Assembly: GCF_003574315.2 (NCBI RefSeq)
Contig: NZ_AP025739.1
Location: forward strand, 1,798,001 to 1,862,000
Reading direction: 5' to 3'
Source of the DNA: Capsulimonas corticalis
GTDB taxonomy: Bacteria; Armatimonadota; Armatimonadia; Armatimonadales; Capsulimonadaceae
DNA: 64,000 nucleotides
Under the pieces are notes generated by a model. That model did not search any database and was not told the DNA's origin. It saw nothing but the letters and a program-made list of their open reading frames with translations. Positions 23,966-31,677 of the stretch are shown one piece after another. Both the position numbers and the translations under genes were made by a program. The stretch's first letter is position 1. Each line of letters opens with the position of its first letter.

Positions 23966-24038
23966 AGGAGGCTTTCGTAAGTCCAAAACGATTTTACGAA
24001 AGCCATTTTCTATTTATTATCTTCTGGCACCCACTCTG

Positions 24039-24233
24039 TCACTCCGCTGTGATTTTTCTCTCCAGCAACGCGAGATAGATCCCGCTGAGGTCGCCAAACG
24101 CTTGGACGACGCGCCACCCTTCAGAAGCAAATCGGTTGAACTGCTCGTCCGTGATCGGAAGTGATCGTGCTCCTACCGGTTGGTTGATGCCGGTATTGCG
24201 CAGGGAACGATATTCGTAAATCTGTTCGGCTAT
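24039..24233 (-). CDS. Small DUF4177-like protein with apparent ATA start
   Basis: The frame encodes 64 residues: (I)AEQIYEYRSLRNTGINQPVG, then TDEQFNRFASEGWRVVQAFG and SGIYLALLERK. The order (aromatic first strand, LN/FN-x-GWxVV, final Y-LLER) fits the DUF4177 pattern. AAGGAG sits seven bases before ATA at the place where a start codon is expected. No ATG, GTG or TTG lies in frame. Either ATA is used as a start or the start codon mutated and the gene is dying. The neighbours give no functional hint. Confidence 0.55.
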   Translation of the reverse strand: MAEQIYEYRSLRNTGINQPVGARSLPITDEQFNRFASEGWRVVQAFGDLSGIYLALLERKITAE

Positions 24234-24271
24234 ACAAATTCTCCTTAGCTGTAGCCTTAAATAAGCAGCAA

Positions 24272-24856
24272 TTAGAAGCCAATACGCTTCAAAAAATGAT
24301 CAGCCAGAGTCCGCAAAACGATTGGCAGTACTGTCTTTGCGATCCATCGGAAGCAGGAATACACCTTCTGTTGTAAAAGAGGCTTCAACGAATTCCAAAT
24401 TTGGTCCCGCCGCCATTTCTGGGCCGCCGCATATCCAGTCGTCACGACCTGGATGAAGTAACGTTCTTCCAGGGCGTCAAGCATATCTTCGTGACTGGCT
24501 TTACTTTGAAGTATCGACAGCAGACGAAGCCAACACTTTGTTATCCTGCTATCTTTCGGCGTAGCATAGCCTTTGCTCGCCAGGAAAATATTAAACAAGA
24601 GGAAGAGAAAGGCAAATACCGGATGTTGCTCCATCGCTTCTCTGAGACGTCTCTCCCGTTGGGCATCCATCGCGATGGAAGCTGGGATCCAGAAGATTAC
24701 AGCTAGGACAAATGTCGTGATGATTGTCACAATGACCGGAGAGTTTTCCCTCTCAATCGCTCGGTAGACGATTTCAACTCCGCTCGCGCATGCGACAGCG
24801 TAACAAACCAATAGAGCGTTTAAATGAACATTGATGTTAGCAGTTCTTACCCTCAC
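24272..24856 (-). CDS. Membrane protein in PadR operon
   Basis: The 194-residue protein has hydrophobic segments at about 12-32 (LNALLVCYAVACASGVEIVY), 43-65 (IVTIITTFVLAVIFWIPASI) and 80-95 (VFAFLFLLFNIFLAS), then a soluble helical half with DALEERYFIQVVTTGYAAAQ. Its ATG overlaps the PadR stop by four bases, so both proteins come from one message. PadR regulators commonly sit next to the membrane protein they control. Function is unknown. Confidence 0.65.
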   Translation of the reverse strand: MRVRTANINVHLNALLVCYAVACASGVEIVYRAIERENSPVIVTIITTFVLAVIFWIPASIAMDAQRERRLREAMEQHPVFAFLFLLFNIFLASKGYATPKDSRITKCWLRLLSILQSKASHEDMLDALEERYFIQVVTTGYAAAQKWRRDQIWNSLKPLLQQKVYSCFRWIAKTVLPIVLRTLADHFLKRIGF

Positions 24857-25218
24857 GAACGACCTCCCATAATTGAAACTCCATTAGCTATAGCGCTTGA
24901 GTGAGCAGGTGCTCCAGCAGATAGCCTCTGCCGAATAGCTTGAGCTTCGTTGAGCGCCTGTTCTCCTGTGGCCTCGATCTGGAAATATCGTTTGGCGCGA
25001 CCTCCGCGCTCAGGAGTAGCTTCCCCCTGCCGCGAACTGATGAACCCCTTTTGTTCCAAGCGCTCTAGCGTAGCGTAGATCGACCCGACCGACACGCCAC
25101 GTTGGGCATGCTCTTCCACAGTCTGCCAGATGGATACGCCGTAGGCGCTCGTTTCAAGGCGCGCCACCGCCAAGAGTACAATCTCCTCGAATTCGCCCAG
25201 AAATGTTCTCTGTGTCAT
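24853..25218 (-). CDS. PadR-family transcription regulator
   Basis: The ATG at 25218 follows GGAGGTTGCCAAT and is preferred over a Met five codons earlier. Residues 1-90 form the PadR winged helix: FLGEFEEIVLLAVARL, SAYGVSIWQTVEEHA, VSVGSIYATLERLEQKGF and the wing SSRQGEATPERGGRAKRYF. The protein ends with a short Ala/Ser-rich tail rather than the usual long dimerisation helix. It probably represses its own two-gene operon through the boxes just upstream. Confidence 0.9.
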   Translation of the reverse strand: MTQRTFLGEFEEIVLLAVARLETSAYGVSIWQTVEEHAQRGVSVGSIYATLERLEQKGFISSRQGEATPERGGRAKRYFQIEATGEQALNEAQAIRQRLSAGAPAHSSAIANGVSIMGGRS

Positions 25219-25231
25219 ATTGGCAACCTCC

Positions 25232-25286
25232 ATATCTTCGCGTTATTAGAGTATATACCCGATATCTTCGCAAAAAGCGAAGATAT
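25232..25286. promoter_or_regulatory. Likely PadR operator: three ATATCTTCGC boxes
   Basis: ATATCTTCGC occurs at 25232-25241 and 25262-25271 (direct, 30 bases apart) and as its complement GCGAAGATAT at 25277-25286. The last two form a perfect 25-base inverted repeat with AAAAA in the middle. The group lies directly upstream of the PadR start, the usual place for an autoregulatory operator. Confidence 0.65.
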
Positions 25287-25496
25287 GGGAGTGCGTCGAT
25301 CATTTTTTTTGCTCCAACTCGTAGTGACTTCGTTGAAAGCGGCACCGTCGCATAGAAACGGTATCCGGAAGTTGCCGGTGGCATGCCCGATCGATGTTCG
25401 GTCCCGCCACATCGGGGTTAAGCTCGCCGGCGGCGTTCTTTGGGCGTGATCTTCCCAAGGCCCAACTCGAAACGGTCTAACGAACTAAGTCTCGTT

Positions 25497-26390
25497 GTAA
25501 CGCACGAACGTTACAGCGGGGCTTTTCTGTCTCTGCCCACGGTGCCCGATGACGGTCCAAAATAAGCGTTTCCTTAAACACGGGTTTAAGGAAACGCTTA
25601 TTTACAGGAATACGGGAATACAGGTTCCTATAAATACAGTCTGACACCCATACAGGCCGTACATGCATCCATACGGAAAAATATACAGAAAATTTTAAAG
25701 AAAATGGCCCCGGAATTTATTACCAGAAATATTACCGCGAATATGACAAGTCATATGACTAGCTGACTTTCTTACCAGTGCGCTGGTGCACTCTGCGCCT
25801 TTGCTCCTTCCTGCCATCACCGCCAAACAAACAAGCTTTAAAGTTTGTTTGTTTGTTAATCCGTTAATTTGTTTACAAACTGACACGTCAGCAAGCCCGC
25901 AAGTCAGCAGGCCCGCTGGCTGATCAGCAGACAACGCCTCTCCACTGCACGCACGCGAATATGCGAGTATTATTGCGCATATGCGAATATTCGCACGTTC
26001 GGCGGCGCGCGGCGAGTAGTATATACTACCTACCTATCCTACTACCTACGCTGCAAACTTGTAGCGAGGCTTGCTAGATAGCAAGATAGATAGATAGGAA
26101 ACTATTTTCGGATTTTCCATCGGAGTTTCCGAAGCTTGCTCACTTGCAGCATCCATCACTCCATCATTTGAGTAAATGAGTACGCAAGTGCGTACGCACT
26201 TACGCACGCACGCGCTTGCGGGAGTGCTCCTGCGGATGCGGGAGGGAGTGCGGGATTTTTTGCGCATTTATACGCTATTAGCATAGGATTTCGCGTTCTG
26301 AGAACTCGGCATCCTATCGTCTATCGCGTAAGCTACTTACACTAAGTAGCTTACGTTAAGTAGCTTCGACAATATTGCTAATTAGCAATA
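25497..26390. repeat. Dense array of different palindromes and hairpins, non-coding
   Basis: About 18 distinct inverted repeats follow one another with few bases between. Perfect loop-free ones lie at 25749-25760, 25919-25928, 25976-25985, 25983-25994, 26016-26029, 26186-26201 (16 bases) and 26373-26390 (18 bases). Hairpins lie at 25497-25514, 25560-25603 (20-base arms, ACGG loop), 25741-25756, 25824-25851, 25868-25879, 25880-25891, 26070-26085, 26120-26132, 26165-26178, 26180-26195, 26295-26305 and 26327-26355 (13-base arms). Arm words often recur as partial direct copies next to the hairpin (for example TAAGTAGCTT at 26357). The hairpins do not share a consensus. Short minus-strand frames across it are low-complexity and not believed. 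It lies between divergent genes. Confidence 0.85.
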
Positions 26391-26482
26391 AATAGATTCA
26401 AAAATCGCGCAGGATTCGACTATGGGGTATCGCGAATTGCTAAAGACAAACCGCTAAGACAATCCGTTTGCGCGGTAATTCG

Positions 26483-26974
26483 ATGCCAAAGGTAAGCTCT
26501 CCGAACATGAGAATCAGCGTTACAATCGACGAGACACACTACACGCCCAAATCCTATCGAGACTGGCTGAACGTACACGCTGTTGCGGAAAAGGGATTCG
26601 CCTTCGACGAGGAGGTGAAGAAGATAAGATCGATCGCTGATAGAATTCCCAGATCGGAAACGTCGCCCGACAGTAGGCAAGACGGTGATTCGCCCCAACT
26701 TGCGATGTTGATGGAAAAGACTGCACGCGCCATTCCGATGCCCGCCGATGGTGAGAAGGCGTTCCAGTACATAGAGCGCGCGTTGACAGCCAGCCGCCGG
26801 GCCATGACTCTGAACGAGATCATGACAGAGATCATCCGAGCCGGTTGGAAGTCCAACGCCGTGAAGCCCCAAGGAACGGTCAAAACCGCGCTAAAGGGCT
26901 ACCCACACTTATTCGTTCAGATCAGTGGTAAGTGGCATCTGGTGGAATGGAACGGGACGCCGCCGAAGGGGTAA
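26483..26974 (+). CDS. Protein with C-terminal HARE-HTH-like winged helix
   Basis: The 163-residue product ends with AMTLNEIMTEIIRAGWKS, then VKPQGTVKTALKGYPHLFVQ and ISGKWHLVEW. This order fits the HARE-HTH fold (helix, helix, winged strand pair), which is often joined to restriction or DNA-modification proteins and is thought to read chromatin or modified DNA. The N-terminal part has a YRDWLNVHAVAEKGFAFDEE segment and a disordered middle. Start choice is uncertain (TTG 26468, ATG 26483 or ATG 26507). It is the first gene after the palindrome array. Confidence 0.6.
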   Translation: MPKVSSPNMRISVTIDETHYTPKSYRDWLNVHAVAEKGFAFDEEVKKIRSIADRIPRSETSPDSRQDGDSPQLAMLMEKTARAIPMPADGEKAFQYIERALTASRRAMTLNEIMTEIIRAGWKSNAVKPQGTVKTALKGYPHLFVQISGKWHLVEWNGTPPKG

Positions 26975-27157
26975 GGCGACACTGGCTCTTCACGACCTTC
27001 ATGGTCCTCTCAAGGTTAACAGACACCTACATTGCAAATAGCTTGATTGAGTAAAGAGAGTAGGCGAACAAGAGGTTGGGTTTGAGGGAGCGTGAGGCGG
27101 GGAAAATGCAACCGCGCATTGCATATTTTGGATGCGCGTTTGATAGAGGAGAACAAA

Positions 27158-27769
27158 ATGAACGATTTTGATGAGCCGACGAACATCCTCCCTCGCCGCG
27201 AGTTCTTAACACGCATGGGCGCCGCCGGATTGGGTGTGGCCGCCGTTGGGCTCGCTGGAGCTGTCCATGCGGCCGTCGCGCCACACCAGCCCGCCGCCGA
27301 CACCGGCCACGACTATCCTATGCCCGCGCCCCACGCCACGACGGAAAAGCAGTTTCGTATGGGAGTGATCGGACCGGCGACCCTCTCTCACATCACCAGC
27401 GAGATCGCCGTGGATAGGGCTACCAACCCTGGAGCGAAGGAGTTCGCCAATTTCGAACTACGGGAAGCGATTGGCGTGTTGTCCGTGCTCAAGAGTCTGG
27501 GAACGCCTACGCCGCCTATGGACGCCAAGTCGAAGGCGACCCTCGCCAAAATCCAATCTTCTCAAGGAGAAGCGTTCGACAAGGCTTATATTACTGCACA
27601 GCTCGCCAATCATGAATTCCTGCGCGATCTTGCGGAGACCTATTTGCAGAACTCCGCTGGGCATAAGAGCATGGCGGAGATGCACGGTCGGCATCTGGCA
27701 ACATTGGCGCTGGCGACATTCAAAGAACATGTTGTTCATACGAAAAACATTTTGGCTGAACTCTCATAA
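27158..27769 (+). CDS. Secreted DUF4142 protein with twin-arginine signal
   Basis: An ATG behind GAGGAGAACAAA gives 203 residues. The N-terminus has a twin-arginine signal (RREFLTRMGAAGLGVAAVGL, then AGAVHAA), so export is by the Tat route. The mature part has the DUF4142 four-helix pattern: KEFANFELREAIGVLSVLKS, AYITAQLANHEFLRDLAETY and a final FKEHVVHTKNILAEL. Members are ferritin-like in fold, are exported and have no known activity. It is alone on its strand, with an imperfect hairpin (27779-27813) after the stop. Confidence 0.8.
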   Translation: MNDFDEPTNILPRREFLTRMGAAGLGVAAVGLAGAVHAAVAPHQPAADTGHDYPMPAPHATTEKQFRMGVIGPATLSHITSEIAVDRATNPGAKEFANFELREAIGVLSVLKSLGTPTPPMDAKSKATLAKIQSSQGEAFDKAYITAQLANHEFLRDLAETYLQNSAGHKSMAEMHGRHLATLALATFKEHVVHTKNILAELS

Positions 27770-28023
27770 ATTTAATATGGTGGGCTGTTGGCTAAATGAC
27801 CAGCAGTCCCACCCATCGAGATCGCAAATACTTCCACTCCCCTTTCAATCCGCGCCTCCAGGCGCGTCAAGCACTCTTCCTAGCTTACGGATAATTACGG
27901 TAGAACGCTCGTTAGGCTCTCCCGTGCCCCAGAGAGGCGCTTCCGGCGGCGTGGGCGGTGAGCATCAACAGGGCGCGGACTGAGACGAGGTTGATGTGAT
28001 GAGTGGGAATAGAGGAGCAGAAC

Positions 28024-28728
28024 ATGACCACGGCATTGGATGAGAAGCGCAAAGCGCGGCTATTGCTCCTCCATAAAGCGTACGAGGCAACAAATGGTGG
28101 CGCTGCTGGATATTTTTGCGATGTAGAAGCGTTGGGTAATGCGGTCGGCCTAGACCGAGATACCGCTTGGGCGACATACGACTATCTTCGAGGAGAAGGT
28201 TTGATGGAGCCGATGGGCGCTCAGGCGGCTGTCATCACTCATCCTGGAGTGGTCGAGGTTGAAGCTGCGTTGGATAACAAGCCAACCCCACACTTCTCCA
28301 TGCCGGTCGTACTCGCCCTCCACAGCCAGAACACTCAAATCATTTCCGGCGAGGGCCACCACGTCAGTCAGGCGGCGCCCATCTTCGATCAGCGCGATCA
28401 GACCGTCACCACCCAGTACAACGCCGCCGGCGACATCAATGTCGGGGCGATGAAGACTGTGGATGAGCTGGTGACGGCGCTCGACGCTCTCAAACTGGAT
28501 TTACGCGCGGCTCACGACGACGGCGCCATCAGCGAGCTGGTAGAAGCCAAGACCAAGACACCGTTGCTCGAAGCCATCGAAGAGGCGAAGAAGCCGGAAC
28601 CGGACAAGAACAAGGTGCTTGCGTTCCTAGATTCGGCTAAGCTTGCTTTGGGAGGAGTGGCGGCCGTGGGCGCAATAGTGGACTCCATCGGGAAGATTTA
28701 CGAATGGGTCAAGCAGCATACACTGTAG
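28024..28728 (+). CDS. Winged-helix protein with QYNAAGDINVG module and hydrophobic C-terminus
   Basis: An ATG preceded by AGAGGAGCAGAAC gives 234 residues. Residues 5-75 resemble a winged helix (ARLLLLHKAYEATNGG, DVEALGNAVGLDRDTAWATY). After a linker comes QTVTTQYNAAGDINVGAM, then a helical region (LVTALDALKLDLRAAHDDGA; LLEAIEEAKKPEPDKNKV) and an end rich in Gly, Ala and Val (LALGGVAAVGAIVDSIGKIY). That C-terminal module is widespread in bacterial proteins and in some is linked to NTPase- or effector-type immunity proteins. Here it stands alone with a putative sensor domain. The hydrophobic end could associate with a membrane. Confidence 0.6.
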   Translation: MTTALDEKRKARLLLLHKAYEATNGGAAGYFCDVEALGNAVGLDRDTAWATYDYLRGEGLMEPMGAQAAVITHPGVVEVEAALDNKPTPHFSMPVVLALHSQNTQIISGEGHHVSQAAPIFDQRDQTVTTQYNAAGDINVGAMKTVDELVTALDALKLDLRAAHDDGAISELVEAKTKTPLLEAIEEAKKPEPDKNKVLAFLDSAKLALGGVAAVGAIVDSIGKIYEWVKQHTL

Positions 28729-28820
28729 CGCCAGCAACGCGTCTTGACGTAGGTGCGGGAGCGGGAGTGGTGGGATGATGGAGGCGGGCGTCTAACTGAT
28801 GCCTCCCCCTTGTGGTGGGG

Positions 28821-28864
28821 TTGGCAAAAATATTTCCGCCTCCTTGGGCATTCACCTGTATAAT
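28821..28864 (+). promoter_or_regulatory. Repeated promoter block, divergent copy E
   Basis: TTGGCAAAAATATTTCC is followed at the family spacing by TATAAT (28859-28864). The AT-rich part and -10 fit blocks A-D, but the -35-like hexamer (CCGCCT) does not. It precedes the gene at 28893. Upstream lies a GGAGGC/GCCTCC hairpin. Confidence 0.5.
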
Positions 28865-28892
28865 GTAGGATCAACCACTGTAGAGGAAAAGC

Positions 28893-29639
28893 ATGGACTG
28901 CCCTGACTGCGGATATATCATGACGGCGTTCGACCTCGAATGCGCGAGGTGTAAGAGATTTGGCAAGCCGCAGCTCGTGAAGAACCCCGCACAGCTGCGT
29001 GTGAAGCCGCTCCCCGTCGCGCCTGACGTTGCGACTCAGGCGCCGGCTGTCCAGCCACCCGCCCCGAGCGGCCTCGCTATCCCAGAGGCTGAAAAGAGCC
29101 AACATCCACTCGCCTGTGCCTTCTGCAATAATCTCGACGTTCAGAAATTGAGTGTCATCGTCAAAAGCGGCATCACCCGATCTTCAACCTCAGGGACGAC
29201 ATACGGAGCCATTTACACCGGTGACGGCGTGATGCCGGTTACCAGCGTGTCGAGCGGATCCAACACTGCGGTTACTCAACTGGCCTCTGCTCTTTCGCCG
29301 CCTCCTAGACCCATTTTGAATGTGTTTAACTCCTGCCTTACTGCGTTTTTTATAGTAATTGGCTTCGTAATTTTGCTAATTGGCCTGGCAATCGTTTCTA
29401 GTAACACTGTTGGCGGATTGCTCACGCTTCTGATTGGAGCCTGCGTCATCATCGGTATGCCATATTCCGAAGCCATTGCCGCGCAAAAACGCAAAGAAGT
29501 GCATGCAGTCCAAGAGGCAACCTGGCAGAGGAACATTGAGAATTGGGACTGCCTGTTCTACTGCCCGCGTTGCGATCATGTTTACGATCCGCGCTATAAG
29601 CGCTACGTACCATCACATTTGATGTATCAACTATTGTAA
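28893..29639 (+). CDS. Zinc-ribbon membrane protein
   Basis: The 248-residue protein begins with a CxxC-x-CxxC zinc ribbon (MDCPDCGYIMTAFDLECARC), has a Pro/Ala-rich linker, another CxxC at about 75 (CAFCNNLD), a hydrophobic pair at about 145-190 (CLTAFFIVIGFVILLIGLAI; GGLLTLLIGACVIIGMPYS) and a last CPRCDHVYDPRYKRY near the C-terminus. The two hydrophobic segments would place both zinc modules on the same side of the membrane. The function is unknown. It is driven by promoter block E. Confidence 0.65.
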   Translation: MDCPDCGYIMTAFDLECARCKRFGKPQLVKNPAQLRVKPLPVAPDVATQAPAVQPPAPSGLAIPEAEKSQHPLACAFCNNLDVQKLSVIVKSGITRSSTSGTTYGAIYTGDGVMPVTSVSSGSNTAVTQLASALSPPPRPILNVFNSCLTAFFIVIGFVILLIGLAIVSSNTVGGLLTLLIGACVIIGMPYSEAIAAQKRKEVHAVQEATWQRNIENWDCLFYCPRCDHVYDPRYKRYVPSHLMYQLL

Positions 29640-29693
29640 GCGCAGCCGGGCCGCCGATAGCCTTCAAGATGAGTCATCGTCTGAGGAGAAGTC

Positions 29694-29909
29694 ATGACTG
29701 AACTGAAAACCGCGCTCGCGAGCCTGGACCACCGGACACGGACCTTCGAGGAAGCGACGGCCGACGCCAGGATCAGCGAGGAGGAGGAGCACGACGCAAC
29801 GCTCGCGGTAAAGGCCGGGCGGGAAGCCTGGGGGCGATACGTGGGGGCGGCTGATGTAAGCAAGCGCGGCAGTGCCTGGAGAAGTTGGGGAAGCGCTCAG
29901 ACATGCTGA
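29694..29909 (+). CDS. AWGRYV small protein, copy with altered C-terminus
   Basis: The 71-residue product shares with the copy at 40409 the segments TALASLDHRTRTFEEATADA, RISEEEEHDATLAVKAGREA and WGRYVGAA, then diverges after residue 53. The intact copy continues with PDPDVRDRTPAAFFGA, which is lost here. GAGGAGAAGTC lies before the ATG. The charged helical body suggests a coiled coil. The function is unknown. Confidence 0.6.
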   Translation: MTELKTALASLDHRTRTFEEATADARISEEEEHDATLAVKAGREAWGRYVGAADVSKRGSAWRSWGSAQTC

Positions 29910-30108
29910 GAATAGTCTTTACAGACCACCGCATCTTACGCAAGGCGGCCACGAGGAAACTCCGGAATCGGGATAAAGAAGTCGCCAAATAATTGTATGC
30001 GCCGTTTGAGAATTAAGGCAATGGCATCTTGGGTTACTTGGCGCCTTTTTTGCTGTGAGGAGCAGAATGGGAAGATTCTATTACCCCGACCTGCTACAGG
30101 AAATCATC

Positions 30109-30843
30109 ATGGCGAAGCTTTCGACCACTGCCGCAATTGCGCTCACCATAGCCTCATTCTCAGTCGCAGCCCACGCCGATCAAACGATCACGTTCACCGG
30201 TTTGATCACCGGTGGGAATATTGAGCCTTTGGGTGTAAACATCGGCGATACAGTTACAGAATCCTATACGGTAAAATCCGGTGCGACCGATATTTACGGC
30301 GCCAATCCTACGAGCGTAGAATATCTAAATCTTGCGGGCAATAGTGTCACTGCAAGCGTTCAGTTCGATGGATACACGATTACGAATGACACTCTTGTAC
30401 CTGGATCCCACGAATATACCGATGTCTTTGCGCAAAACGGATACCCTGCTCTTAACAGTGGGGATATTCTGAGTGTACAACTAGGCAAGCAATCATGCGG
30501 AGATTTGACAGATATTAATTCCAACGTCAAAGTCCTTACGTACGACGATCCCGCCAAAAACCCCCTGACGTCTCTCAATCCAGTTATCAAAGGCCCTGGA
30601 TTAACGGACTTTTCGCAATGGCAGTACGGGTACTTTTATTTCGAGGCAATAACTTCAAATGGTGATTTCGCTTACTTCAACGCGCATTTAACGAATATTT
30701 CCTCAAGCATATCCAGAGGAACTGGGGGATCGACCGGAGGCTCAACAGTTCCCGAACCCTCGCCCATTGCCTTCCTTAGCCTGGGCGTCATGGGAGTTTT
30801 CGCACTCGCCGCCCGCAAGCGCAAATCGACGCTGACAGCTTAA
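30109..30843 (+). CDS. Secreted PEP-CTERM protein, paralogue of 7743-8468
   Basis: The ATG preceded by ACAGGAAATCATC gives 244 residues. The signal peptide (MAKLSTTAAIALTIASFSVA) is followed by ADQTITFTGLITGG and TESYTVKSGATD, all shared with the prophage copy. The C-terminus has VPEPSPIAFLSLGVMGVFAL and RKRK, the PEP-CTERM signal read by exosortase. Identity is highest in signal, first strands and sorting tail; the middle has diverged. It has a Gly/Ser linker (GTGGSTGGST) before the tail. A perfect hairpin lies 60 bases downstream. Confidence 0.85.
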   Translation: MAKLSTTAAIALTIASFSVAAHADQTITFTGLITGGNIEPLGVNIGDTVTESYTVKSGATDIYGANPTSVEYLNLAGNSVTASVQFDGYTITNDTLVPGSHEYTDVFAQNGYPALNSGDILSVQLGKQSCGDLTDINSNVKVLTYDDPAKNPLTSLNPVIKGPGLTDFSQWQYGYFYFEAITSNGDFAYFNAHLTNISSSISRGTGGSTGGSTVPEPSPIAFLSLGVMGVFALAARKRKSTLTA

Positions 30844-30904
30844 GCTACCACTTCCGGTCATCTATTCGTGTCCTCCCTAGTTTCTCTGCCTATAACTGGC
30901 AATC

Positions 30905-30944
30905 CAACAGTGACCGTCGGTCATGCGACCGACGGTCACTGTTG
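30905..30944. terminator. Perfect hairpin after PEP-CTERM gene
   Basis: Two 18-base arms (30905-30922 starting CAACAGTGACCG; 30927-30944) flank an ATGC loop. No T-run follows. It is one of several long perfect hairpins placed between accessory genes. Confidence 0.55.
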
Positions 30945-30971
30945 AAGCACCCTGCGTCTCACGCGCGTGTG

Positions 30972-31060
30972 CGGGGGGGGAGCCTGGGGGCAGTACGTGG
31001 CGGCGTTCTTCGGGGAGTGAGCTTCCTGGGCGCTCCAGCGGGACGCCTGGGCGGCGCGGA
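30972..31060 (+). pseudogene. Relic of the AWGRYV small gene
   Basis: GGGGGCAGTACGTGGCGGCG and TTCTTCGGGGAGTGA match the 3' end of the 40409 gene, and similarity continues past the stop (TTCCTGGGCGCTCCAGC versus TTCCCAGGCGGTCCAGC). Only the last fragment of the coding part remains. It has no start. Confidence 0.55.
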
Positions 31061-31123
31061 GACAGTATTCGGTCATCGTACAGAAACAGCAGAAATACGA
31101 GATTTTAGGGAGAGGTTAGGGAA

Positions 31124-31570
31124 ATGCCACAAGACGACAGCATCAAGTCCGCAGAAGACGAACTCAAGGCCGCAGACGACGGTTCGAAAATCATCCATGC
31201 TTATGTGGACGCATTCAACCGGGGGGATATAGACGCTCTGCGGCAAATCTTCACGGAGGACGGCCAGGTCTATGGTGTCCTCGGCTGGGGTGGACTGGAT
31301 GAGGTCGCTCCCATTTGGCGGCAGCTTCATGAAGCCTTCGCCATGCAGCTCCAGATCGAAGATATTATCGTCCAGGACGATCGTATTGTGGCCCGCTTTA
31401 CCGAACGCGGGACATCGCAAGCGCCATTCCGTGGACAGGGGCCGACCGGGAAATCTTCGGAGGTCGTCGCGATCGAATGGTTTATCATTCGGGATCAGCG
31501 TATCTATCAACGATGGGGCGTGCGTGACTCCGCCTCGCATTTCCGGCAAATGGGACTGTCCTTAGGCTGA
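31124..31570 (+). CDS. SnoaL/NTF2-like protein
   Basis: The 148-residue protein has the NTF2-like order: HAYVDAFNRGDIDALRQIF, then TEDGQVYGVLGWGGLDEV, a strand pair ending RIVARFTERGTSQAPFRGQG and VVAIEWFIIRDQRIYQRWGV. The SnoaL-type ester cyclase subfamily is the closest pattern. Members include enzymes and small ligand binders, so the activity is open. A first Lys/Asp-rich helix of 20 residues precedes the fold. A terminator lies about 65 bases downstream. Confidence 0.75.
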   Translation: MPQDDSIKSAEDELKAADDGSKIIHAYVDAFNRGDIDALRQIFTEDGQVYGVLGWGGLDEVAPIWRQLHEAFAMQLQIEDIIVQDDRIVARFTERGTSQAPFRGQGPTGKSSEVVAIEWFIIRDQRIYQRWGVRDSASHFRQMGLSLG

Positions 31571-31635
31571 TGGCCGAGAACGCCGCCGGCGTTTGTTGGC
31601 GGCTGATCTCTGCCTCGCCCACCCTATCACGTTCT

Positions 31636-31676
31636 AAGCTTCGTCGTCACGCCGTGCGGTACGACGAAGCTTTTTT
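31636..31676 (+). terminator. Rho-independent terminator
   Basis: AAGCTTCGTCGT and ACGACGAAGCTT form a 12-base stem (31636-31647 with 31661-31672), followed by TTTTTT. It ends the transcript of the SnoaL-like gene. Confidence 0.85.
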
Positions 31677-31677
31677 C

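Noticed and set aside
25695-26267. Short minus-strand frames within the palindrome array
   Set aside because: Their peptides are low-complexity readings of the repeats (Arg/Cys/Ser-rich), with no ribosome site. The array is better treated as non-coding.
25497-26390. CRISPR array
   Set aside because: There is no constant repeat with unique spacers; each palindrome is different, spacing is irregular and no cas gene is in the window.
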